Of a DNA stretch of 29,671 nt, positions 9,009 through 15,734 are shown in pieces. This stretch comes from Desulfobacterales bacterium (GTDB taxonomy: Bacteria > Desulfobacterota > Desulfobacteria > Desulfobacterales > UBA11574), in assembly GCA_012974475.1 (NCBI GenBank), contig JAAXQD010000029.1, forward strand, positions 1-29,671, in the 5' to 3' direction. Under the pieces are notes generated by a model. That model saw only the letters and a program-made list of their open reading frames with translations. It was not told the DNA's origin and ran no database searches. The stretch's first letter is position 1. Every line of letters begins with the position of its first letter. Made by a program: the position numbers and the translations under genes.

Positions 9009-9074
9009 AACGGAATTATGGCATAACACTTGATGGTTGTAAAGCCTTGCAATTCAAACCCATAAAGTTCCGTT
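9009..9074. repeat. Inverted repeat next to the divergent promoter
   Basis: The left arm AACGGAATTATG (9009-9020) pairs with CATAA (9061-9065) and TTCCGTT (9068-9074) with a 2-nt bulge, giving 12 base pairs around a roughly 40-nt loop. It ends 4 nt before the -35 box of the promoter at 9079 and lies between the divergent aldehyde oxidoreductase and zinc-finger genes. It could be an operator half-site pair or an RNA hairpin in the aldehyde oxidoreductase leader. Its role is unknown. Confidence 0.5.
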
Positions 9075-9078
9075 AAAA

Positions 9079-9107
9079 TTGACACAACACGGTCTTTTCT
9101 CTATAAT
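9079..9107 (+). promoter_or_regulatory. Consensus sigma-70 promoter
   Basis: TTGACA at 9079-9084 and TATAAT at 9102-9107 are separated by exactly 17 nt, a full consensus match in both boxes. Transcription would start near 9113-9115. This argues against translation from the in-frame ATG at 9113 and for the ATG at 9200 with its own Shine-Dalgarno site, leaving an untranslated leader of about 86 nt. Confidence 0.8.
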
Positions 9108-9199
9108 CCTATATGGAAAGCAAAACAGAAAAGTCGATTTCAGCCCCAAAAGCCAAACATTTTCAAAGAGGAGTTGAACTAATTTCCGGAGGAAAACCA

Positions 9200-9559
9200 A
9201 TGATCTGTGACCGATGTTCAGAGACAATGAAGTCCGGGGAAGAACGGGAGCACTTTGGCCAGAATTTATGTGAAGACTGTTATATGGATGCACTGTCACC
9301 GGCCCGAACGTGCGATCCATGGGCCGTTCACAGTGCCCGGTCTTTAGCAAAATCCAAGGGAGGAGCCCTCCAACTCAATGAAACTCAGAAGAAAATATTG
9401 ATGATATTAAAAGAGACCGGTGGGGCTGAACCGGCGACCATAACCGATAAACTCGAAATAAAGCCTGCAGATTTAGAAAGAGAGGCTGCAGCACTCCGAC
9501 ATATGGAGAAGATTCGGGGGGAGTTGAGGAACGGCAAGAAATTTTTAATCCTCTGGTGA
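9200..9559 (+). CDS. Small zinc-finger / winged-helix-like protein
   Basis: The protein has 119 residues. The N-terminus has two CxxC pairs (Cys3/Cys6 and Cys24/Cys27) about 17 residues apart, a treble-clef or zinc-ribbon-like knuckle. From about residue 58 (LNETQKKILMILKETGG) to the end, the pattern of helices and a basic hairpin (RGELRNGKKFLI) resembles a winged helix. That suggests a nucleic-acid-binding regulator, which is inference. The start at 9200 was chosen because GGAGG sits 7 nt upstream (9188-9192) and the promoter predicts transcription starting near 9113. It is divergent from the aldehyde oxidoreductase and could regulate it. The gene converges with the radical SAM gene at 9762. 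Confidence 0.8.
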   Translation: MICDRCSETMKSGEEREHFGQNLCEDCYMDALSPARTCDPWAVHSARSLAKSKGGALQLNETQKKILMILKETGGAEPATITDKLEIKPADLEREAAALRHMEKIRGELRNGKKFLILW

Positions 9560-9632
9560 CCCACCTGGATACCCCATCCAATAGAATTGATTGTCTTTTT
9601 CCCTTCTGTTTAATGGTCTTCATTGGTTTATT

Positions 9633-9744
9633 CGGAGCAACCCGGATGCCTCGTGGCGTTTGATTCGTTCAGTTACAAGGCATCACGGGTGAAGCTGTTG
9701 GGCGACCGCGAACTCCGGATAACCCGGGAAACGGACGAATCAGG
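9633..9744. ncRNA. Structured intergenic element with possible pseudoknot
   Basis: Three sets of complementary segments were found by eye. CGGAG (9633-9637) pairs with CTCCG (9713-9717). ACCCGGATGCC (9640-9650) pairs with GGCATC-A-CGGGT (9679-9690, one bulge). TGATTCGT (9661-9668) pairs with ACGAATCA (9735-9742), extendable by G-U pairs to about 12. The third helix starts in the loop of the second and closes beyond it, which is a pseudoknot topology. The region lies between convergent genes, so it is neither a leader nor a simple terminator. It could be a stand-alone RNA, a 3' UTR element or a small mobile repeat. Strand is undetermined. Confidence 0.4.
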
Positions 9745-9761
9745 GTTTTGAGAAATTCGGA

Positions 9762-10943
9762 TTATGTCCATCGCCCGGGAATAACGGTCCTGCAATATTT
9801 GCATCGATTTTCGTTCAGGTCATAAGTTCGAATGAAATATCCGATCCGTTCAATGAGCAGTTTCTTGCAATTGTGGCAATACGTGTTGTTTCCCTCGGGA
9901 TATGAGGCGTTGCCCACATAGACATAATGGATTCCTTCGGCCATGGCCAGCTTGCGAAACCGAATGAGGGTTGAAAGAGGCGTGGCCGGCAGGCGGTCGA
10001 GTTTGTATTGGGGAAAGAACCTTAAAAAGTGCATAGGATAATCGGGCCCGAGGGTCGTTAGAATCCATTGGCACATCTGTTTGACCATCTCGGCATCATC
10101 GGCATACCCGGGCACCACCAGATTCGTCATCTCAAAATGAATCTTTTGTTCATGCAATGTTTTGAAAGTATTTAATACCGGCTGCAGACGGCCGCCGTTC
10201 AATTTCCGGTAGATGGCGTCGCTGAATGTCTTGAGATTGATATTGGCGGCGTCCAGAACGCTGCACAGCTCCACCAGAGGTTTTGGATTGATATAACCGT
10301 TGGAAATCCATAAATTAGCGATCCCCTCGTCCCTGGCCAGACGAGCGGTATCGATCATATATTCAAAAAAAGTGACGGCTTCGGAATATGTATAGGCAAT
10401 GGACGCGCATCCGGTACGCTGTGCCCCTTGAATCACATCGGCCGGGAAAAGTTCGTGATGCCGGACTTCATGGGGTTTGGCTTGGGAGATTTCCCAGTTC
10501 TGGCAATTCAAACAGCGGAAATTGCAGCCGGTGGTGGCGATGGAAAAGGCTTTTGATCGGGGTTTGAAATGAAACAGGGGTTTTTTTTCAATGGGATCCA
10601 CATTCACGCTGCAAGGATTGCCGTATGTCAGACTGTAAAGGACGCCGTCCATATTGACCTTGGAACGGCAGACGCTGCGATCACCCGGCGATAGAAGACA
10701 TCTGTTGGGACAGATACCGCACATGACCACTTTGTTGTCCAGTTTCGTATAAAGAAATCCTTCATGGGACCACTTCCACAATTCTTCGGGTGCATCTCCT
10801 TTATATACATGACCCCGAATATCGGCCGGACCCGCTGCCGCACCTGTTTTTACTGAAAAAGGCCAAAAGGCATCGGCGTGCAGGACGCTACAAAAAAGTC
10901 CGGCACTGCAATAAAGAAAATGACGTCGGCTAACTTTCTTCAT
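9762..10943 (-). CDS. AmmeMemoRadiSam-system radical SAM enzyme with Tat-like N-terminus
   Basis: This is a radical S-adenosylmethionine protein of the PflA-like group (393 residues). The canonical CxxxCxxC for the [4Fe-4S]-SAM cluster is C140NFRC144LNC147. Ahead of it MCGICPNRC plus a later Cys (75, 78, 82, 92) is the cysteine-rich N-terminal motif of this family, and the C-terminus adds CHNC and CKYC pairs. The start region KKVSRRHFLYCSAGLF matches a twin-arginine signal (S-R-R-x-F-L plus a hydrophobic stretch). The ATG at 10943 overlaps the preceding gene's stop by 14 nt; a TTG at 10952 is less likely. Last gene of a three-gene operon with the membrane aminopropyltransferase-like and Memo-AMMECR1 proteins, which is the basis for the family name. 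The reaction is unknown. Confidence 0.88.
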   Translation of the reverse strand: MKKVSRRHFLYCSAGLFCSVLHADAFWPFSVKTGAAAGPADIRGHVYKGDAPEELWKWSHEGFLYTKLDNKVVMCGICPNRCLLSPGDRSVCRSKVNMDGVLYSLTYGNPCSVNVDPIEKKPLFHFKPRSKAFSIATTGCNFRCLNCQNWEISQAKPHEVRHHELFPADVIQGAQRTGCASIAYTYSEAVTFFEYMIDTARLARDEGIANLWISNGYINPKPLVELCSVLDAANINLKTFSDAIYRKLNGGRLQPVLNTFKTLHEQKIHFEMTNLVVPGYADDAEMVKQMCQWILTTLGPDYPMHFLRFFPQYKLDRLPATPLSTLIRFRKLAMAEGIHYVYVGNASYPEGNNTYCHNCKKLLIERIGYFIRTYDLNENRCKYCRTVIPGRWT

Positions 10944-13038
10944 AACTCGCAAAAATAACGATTAAACTGCAAAGTTTTAGCCCCATCAATCCGGCTATAG
11001 CCCAGATGATCCCGCAATAGGGGATCAATACGACATTCGTGACCAGGGCTCCACAGGCGGCCCCGATCAAATCGGCGGAGAAGGCCCGCGTCGCCGCCGG
11101 GGCGTCGCCGCCCCGCAACCAGAGGGCCACCGGGAATTGAAACCCGCAGATCAGGGAAATCAAAAAACCGAAAACAAGAAAAAAAGTCACCGGCAAATCA
11201 TAGCCGATCTGTTTCAGAACAACGATGAGTGTGCCCATGAGGACAATGATCAGTCCATCGGCAAACGCCAGGGTTGTTTTGCTCCTTGAACGCATTCTTT
11301 CGCCGAACCAGGCTCCCGGCAAAAGGCCGGCCAGGAAAACGGTGACGATCAGGCCGATCTGCAAGTAAATATAACCGAAAAAAATTTGGAAGGCAAATAT
11401 TACGAGAATCTCACTTCCCATAACCGTCCAGCCCGTTGAAAAGAGAACGAACTCTTCAGCACTGATGCGAATTAGGTAGAACAGACACAATACGCTCAAG
11501 ACAGCCATGAACCCTGTGGGTGAAGCGGAAAACTTTGCAAACCACTGCTGAAATATCAGACGCATCAACTGGGGGGAATAGTCCGAATTTTTGGGAGTCT
11601 TTCGATCCATGAGATGGTTCAGCCGATCAATTCTTTCACGGGTCAGGTTGCCATAATAATACCCTTTAATGTAGCGCGTCCGGATATTTTTTTGATCCAA
11701 CAGGAGCGGAATATCGATATTAAAGGGTTGAGCGCTGCACAGAAAAAATATTTTCTGCCCGGGGAGTAACAGGACACGATCGAAATAGTCGCTGACGGTG
11801 TTATAAAGTGAAGAAAGTTTCTGTCGCTGGGGTTCAGCCAGATAGTTATCAAACCCCTTCATGGAAAAACTCAACACACCTTCCGGGGTCAGATGACGTT
11901 TCGCCAGCGCAAAAAATCGGTCTGTAAAAAACCGGTTGATTTGAAAGGTGTCCGGCTCGCCCAGACTGACGATGATTGCATCGTAGGTATTATTCGAATC
12001 CGAAAGATAGGCCCGGCCGTCTTGATGGACAACCTTCAGACCGGAAATCCTTTTTATCAGGCCGAACCTGAATTGAACATCTGCCAACCGTGGATCGAGT
12101 TCCACATAATCCACCGATTCCGGCCGGTACTTTTCGAGTTCGGCCAACATACCGCCTTCTGCAGAAATCAAAAGAATATTCCGTGTGCGGGCCAATTGCG
12201 CCAAAGGATAATGGATGGCTTCTTCAGCCATGCTCAGATTCTGATTGCCATACAGCGGGTTGCCGTTCACAAAGAGCGTAAACTGCTCCTGGTCTTGGTG
12301 CACCTCGATCCGGCCGTAACGAGACTCGCTGTAATAAACCAGTTTCCCCTCAGACGGTGCCAGAGATGAGGGTTCCAGTAAAAGGCCGGCAACCAGTATG
12401 GCAAACGTCAGCCCGGTCCCAAGCAAAACAACAGGATGATATCGATCGGAAGGGGTAAAAAGGAGATAGGTTGCCGCCAGCAACGGCAGGTTTGCCAAAA
12501 ATACGGCCTTTAATGGGGTAACCAGAAAAACAAGGACAAAGGAAAATAGGGCGCCGCCCGACACATCTCCCAGATTGTCAATTATATAGATGCGTGTTCC
12601 GGGATAATCCGGGTTCTCCGTCCGGATGGCAAAAAGGCTGTAAGGGAGAACAAAGCCGAGCACAAGGCAATAGGGTGCAATGGTCAAGAACGTGTAGGCC
12701 AGAGTGGGATAGAATCCCACCGAACTGCCGTGAATGAAAAGAACATCCCGAAGACCGCGAACGGCTATAATTTGCACGACGGAGAGTCCAGCCAAAACCA
12801 GAGAGAGGCCTCCCAGCCGGTTAACAGTGGCCCCCCAGAAACGCTGGGTGATCCAGCGGGCCAACAGGGTGCCGATGCCACCTAAGATCAGCCAGTTGAA
12901 GAGAATCAGGGCAATGACGAACTCGTTCCCTTGAAATTGGGCTAAGAATTCACGAATGATCAATAGCTGGGTTACCACGGAAGAAATGCCCGTGGCGATG
13001 ACCACCCGTGTTATGGAACGTTCATTTCGCCGCTTCAA
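10930..13038 (-). CDS. Polytopic membrane protein with spermidine-synthase-like domain
   Basis: The protein has 702 residues. About six to seven transmembrane helices (residues 10-222) precede a soluble methyltransferase-fold domain (about 235-480), followed by about six further helices. The domain has YYSESRYGRIEV, an SAM-site-like VELDP (312-316) and HQDGRAYL (338-345), as in polyamine aminopropyltransferases. The classical GGGDG loop reads SAEGG, and the catalytic D-S-x-D-P reads S-L-G-E-P, so true spermidine synthesis is doubtful. The likely start is TTG, inside the end of the Memo-AMMECR1 gene (17-nt overlap), with AGG upstream. Overlaps on both sides indicate translational coupling. It may transfer a group from (decarboxylated) SAM at the membrane; this is inference. 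Confidence 0.85.
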   Translation of the reverse strand: MKRRNERSITRVVIATGISSVVTQLLIIREFLAQFQGNEFVIALILFNWLILGGIGTLLARWITQRFWGATVNRLGGLSLVLAGLSVVQIIAVRGLRDVLFIHGSSVGFYPTLAYTFLTIAPYCLVLGFVLPYSLFAIRTENPDYPGTRIYIIDNLGDVSGGALFSFVLVFLVTPLKAVFLANLPLLAATYLLFTPSDRYHPVVLLGTGLTFAILVAGLLLEPSSLAPSEGKLVYYSESRYGRIEVHQDQEQFTLFVNGNPLYGNQNLSMAEEAIHYPLAQLARTRNILLISAEGGMLAELEKYRPESVDYVELDPRLADVQFRFGLIKRISGLKVVHQDGRAYLSDSNNTYDAIIVSLGEPDTFQINRFFTDRFFALAKRHLTPEGVLSFSMKGFDNYLAEPQRQKLSSLYNTVSDYFDRVLLLPGQKIFFLCSAQPFNIDIPLLLDQKNIRTRYIKGYYYGNLTRERIDRLNHLMDRKTPKNSDYSPQLMRLIFQQWFAKFSASPTGFMAVLSVLCLFYLIRISAEEFVLFSTGWTVMGSEILVIFAFQIFFGYIYLQIGLIVTVFLAGLLPGAWFGERMRSRSKTTLAFADGLIIVLMGTLIVVLKQIGYDLPVTFFLVFGFLISLICGFQFPVALWLRGGDAPAATRAFSADLIGAACGALVTNVVLIPYCGIIWAIAGLMGLKLCSLIVIFASYEES

Positions 13039-14512
13039 AATATTGAACCTGATAGATCAAAATTTCAGGATGGCTTTTTCTCCAGGTATCGGCGGACAGA
13101 CCGGCTTTCATGCAAAGATGGGAAAGAAACTCTTCAGGTCGGGGCAATTGCTTCCAGACCTGTGGCAAAAAAGTGGCACTGGCCGTTCCCTTCCGAAGTA
13201 TAACGCCATCCACATTAACACGCAGCTTGGCAAGCAAATCTTTGCTGCCAAGGTATTCCAGGGGATACGGCTCGGTAAGGATGCTGACCTCGATGTCCAC
13301 CCGGTCGAGTTCAGCGGCTTTTAAAGGCGGGAAACGGGGATCATGGAAAGCGGCATTAATGGCATTGCGTTTGATCCCGGCCAAGATCGATTCACTGGGG
13401 TCCAGATTTCCGATACAACCGCGCAGCTGTTTGTCAATCGTCAGTGTTACAAAGGTGCCCCTGCGGGCCTGAAAAGCGGTCTCTTTTAGATCTTCAGGAT
13501 CTGCTTTGATGGAAGATTTCCCAAGCTTTTCTGCGATGGTCTGCCTGGCCAGCCGCACCAGTGTCTGCCCCTGGTGCTCATCAAAAGATTGAGGGGTATG
13601 AATCTTGTGTTGCATAGATGGACCTCCATAAAAGGCTATGGCCCCATAGCCGACGACCCTTGAACGATCCCCGGCTGTGTCACCGCTGTTGGAATAATGG
13701 AGGAGAACCGGTTTCCAGCCGTATCGGCGGGCCATGTTTATTAAAATTAGAATCGGTATTTTGCCGCAGGCTGCATTCTCACGAAATATCAGTTTATCGG
13801 CTTCCAGATTCAATATTATCTCGATGGTTTCCCGATCTCTGACAACGGCATCTTTATACGACAGATAGTGGGACAAATCGGAACTGGCCACCAGAAGGGT
13901 GTTTTGATCGAGCAAAGGATCAATAGCGGCTGACACCCTTTTGTCAAGATCCGGGCCCTGCCCGGTCACGATGGGTATGAGCTCGAATCCTATGAGAAAA
14001 TATTGAAGATATGGAAGAACCACTTCAACGGAGTGCTCGAGCCGGTCGGATAGGGGAACGGCTTGAAACAAGTTTTTATCCCGACGCATCCGGACGGCAT
14101 CGCCATGGATCCGGATCGATCCGAGCGGAGTTTCATAGGCGCTCACATCGCTGATGGCACAGCCCTGAAAGCCGATGCGATGATCCGAGCCCATAACGAT
14201 GACCCGGCTGAATCTATTTTCCTTCAACACCCGGGAAACATGTGCAGCTGTCAACCCGGCATAAATATAACCGGCATGTGGGATAATAATCGCCTTGAGC
14301 GATGTATGAGGGGGTTGATTTACATGGACCGGTTTAACCTGGCTCACAAGCTGTTCAATGGACGCTTTCAACTCAGAACGTGTGGCAGGATAAAAACTTC
14401 CGGCATATACCGGTTCCCGAATAATATCGGCATTCGCAGTTTCAACCGGAGTGAGACATGCCAGACAGAACATGAGAAAAATCATCAAAAACGGATTGAT
14501 ATTTTGCTTCAT
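13022..14512 (-). CDS. Memo-AMMECR1 fusion protein with signal peptide
   Basis: Residues 1-29 form a Sec signal peptide or anchor (hydrophobic core ending in ANA). Residues about 32-300 are the Memo domain, a relative of ring-cleaving dioxygenases: IIPHAGYIYAG with His79, GSDH with His111, SSDLSHYLSY and GYGAIAFYGG are its conserved metal-site and core segments. Residues about 310-490 are AMMECR1, with the signature QLRGCIGNL and HDPRFPPL. In the AmmeMemoRadiSam system these are usually separate proteins B and A; here they are one polypeptide. It is the first gene of the operon, behind a promoter at 14715-14743 and a structured leader. No good Shine-Dalgarno is visible before the ATG, which may matter for leader control. 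The function of both domains in bacteria is unknown. Confidence 0.9.
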   Translation of the reverse strand: MKQNINPFLMIFLMFCLACLTPVETANADIIREPVYAGSFYPATRSELKASIEQLVSQVKPVHVNQPPHTSLKAIIIPHAGYIYAGLTAAHVSRVLKENRFSRVIVMGSDHRIGFQGCAISDVSAYETPLGSIRIHGDAVRMRRDKNLFQAVPLSDRLEHSVEVVLPYLQYFLIGFELIPIVTGQGPDLDKRVSAAIDPLLDQNTLLVASSDLSHYLSYKDAVVRDRETIEIILNLEADKLIFRENAACGKIPILILINMARRYGWKPVLLHYSNSGDTAGDRSRVVGYGAIAFYGGPSMQHKIHTPQSFDEHQGQTLVRLARQTIAEKLGKSSIKADPEDLKETAFQARRGTFVTLTIDKQLRGCIGNLDPSESILAGIKRNAINAAFHDPRFPPLKAAELDRVDIEVSILTEPYPLEYLGSKDLLAKLRVNVDGVILRKGTASATFLPQVWKQLPRPEEFLSHLCMKAGLSADTWRKSHPEILIYQVQYFEAAK

Positions 14513-14580
14513 GGCGGAACCCGTTATGGGTTAGTGCGTGACCGAAAAATTTGTTTTGACGGTCAAAAATTGAAGCTCCC

Positions 14581-14694
14581 CGCAGCTACCGTCCTTTAGA
14601 CGGGATTTCCGCTGCGCTCCAACCCCGCTTAACGGGATCTTCGATACGCTTGCGGGAACTGCGATCGCTGTTGCAGTTTAAAACCCGCACGAAG
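14581..14694. repeat. Nested hairpins in the Memo operon leader; possible REP/MITE-like element
   Basis: CGCAGC (14581-14586) pairs with GCTGCG (14611-14616) around an inner CCGTC/GACGG hairpin (14589-14603). A CCCG/CGGG hairpin with loop CTTAA lies at 14624-14636. CTTCG (14639-14643) pairs with CGAAG (14690-14694) around GCGGG/CCCGC (14652-14656, 14684-14688) and AACTGC/GCAGTT (14657-14662, 14673-14678). The segment is more GC-rich than its flanks and contains two similar short hairpin units. It lies in the transcribed leader of the operon. It could be a regulatory RNA or a dispersed palindromic repeat. Confidence 0.55.
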
Positions 14695-14714
14695 CATCCC
14701 CAAGGGATAATCAA

Positions 14715-14743
14715 AAAATACAATGCGCAGGATATCCTGTCAA
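14715..14743 (-). promoter_or_regulatory. Sigma-70 promoter of the Memo/radical SAM operon
   Basis: On the minus strand TTGACA (14743-14738) and TATTTT (14720-14715) are separated by 17 nt. Transcription would start near 14708, giving a leader of about 195 nt before the ATG at 14512 that contains the nested hairpins. A second TTGACA lies about 19 nt upstream but has only a poor -10 box. Confidence 0.6.
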
Positions 14744-14777
14744 ACAAAAATAGGTGTCAATTTTACATGGATGAACA

Positions 14778-15731
14778 CTAACTGGCTGTTTTTACTATTT
14801 CAGAAGCTTTGACCAAAATCGCCTTTTTTTTCAACTCAGGGAGTACGTCACGAAGCACCTCATAGGTCACGGCATGCGGATGTGCGATGCCCACGGCCAT
14901 GCCGTGGCTGTGGGCTATCTGTACCAGGAGGTATAACTTTCTGCGGATAAAATCAGGGGCCTGTATATGATCGATAAACACATCTTTTTCCGCAAACGGT
15001 ATCTGAAACAAATGAGCCGAGGGTTTGCACAGTGTATCGGCGGTGGTGCGACTGTCGATAAAAAAGAGGTTTCTTTTTTTTAACACCGAAAAAATTTGAT
15101 GCAGCTGGCTTGAGACCGTCGTCATTTTCGACCCCATGTGATTGTTTACGCCCTGAATAAAAGGAACGGCGTCCAAATCCTTTTCGAGCTGCCTGATCAG
15201 TTGATCCGGCGACATTGAAGTAAAAAGAGCGCCGGGTCCTGGGTTGATCGAGGGATATTCGTGGGGTTCCATCGGCAAATGCAGCATCACATCGAACCCC
15301 TTGGAACGGGCGGCCCTGGCAATGCTCTTCTGATACGGGCTGTAAGGAAGTATGGAAAAGGTTAACACCGTGTCAAGCCCGAGGAATTTCTCCGCCATAT
15401 GTTTATCATAGCCGATGTCATCGATAATAATGGCAATCTTGGGCAATTTTTTCGGTATCGGAATTATGGGTCTCGGCACAGGTTTGCGAGGCAGTATTTC
15501 GTGTTTTGGATAGACTTCAAACCTGGGCGTTTTTGTTACATGGGGTTTTGTCACCGGCGCGATGGGATATTTGCGCGATATCAAATGATGCGCCAAAACG
15601 CCGGCAGCCACAACAAGAAGTATCAGAACGCCAAGCCCGGAAAACGCCTTGATCAAAAAGGTTTTTCGGATGCTGTTCTTACCCCGTTTTTTTCTCGGTT
15701 TCTTTGGCCCTCGTGCTTTTTTTTTAGCCAT
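14778..15731 (-). CDS. YibQ-family divergent polysaccharide deacetylase-like protein
   Basis: A basic N-terminus and one transmembrane segment (about residues 28-50) are followed by a Pro-rich periplasmic linker and a NodB-like barrel (about 95-315). Family signatures seen are IAIIIDDIGYD, LTFSILPYSP, DVMLHLPMEP, NNHMGSKMT and FFIDSRTT. The Asp pair and the His/Asn residues of the YibQ group are in place. A role in processing periplasmic glycans is the family expectation but is not shown. It is the last gene of the envelope operon, 3 nt after the CtpA gene. A basic KK/RK run precedes the anchor, consistent with an inside-positive topology. Confidence 0.87.
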   Translation of the reverse strand: MAKKKARGPKKPRKKRGKNSIRKTFLIKAFSGLGVLILLVVAAGVLAHHLISRKYPIAPVTKPHVTKTPRFEVYPKHEILPRKPVPRPIIPIPKKLPKIAIIIDDIGYDKHMAEKFLGLDTVLTFSILPYSPYQKSIARAARSKGFDVMLHLPMEPHEYPSINPGPGALFTSMSPDQLIRQLEKDLDAVPFIQGVNNHMGSKMTTVSSQLHQIFSVLKKRNLFFIDSRTTADTLCKPSAHLFQIPFAEKDVFIDHIQAPDFIRRKLYLLVQIAHSHGMAVGIAHPHAVTYEVLRDVLPELKKKAILVKASEIVKTAS

Positions 15732-15734
15732 GCC

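Noticed and set aside
8950..9078. Molybdenum/tungsten cofactor riboswitch before the aldehyde oxidoreductase
   Set aside because: The leader has one inverted repeat but none of the conserved features of the Moco RNA that I could recognise.
9113..9199. Start of the small zinc-finger gene at ATG 9113
   Set aside because: It coincides with the predicted transcription start, lacks a ribosome site, and a strong GGAGG precedes ATG 9200.
9697..9703. GTTGGGC fits the integron attC core GTTRRRY
   Set aside because: No matching RYYYAAC partner at the right distance, no cassette genes and no integrase; chance match.
11893..12369. Long plus-strand frame opposite the spermidine-synthase-like gene
   Set aside because: Antisense shadow of a well supported membrane protein; no ribosome site and no family resemblance.
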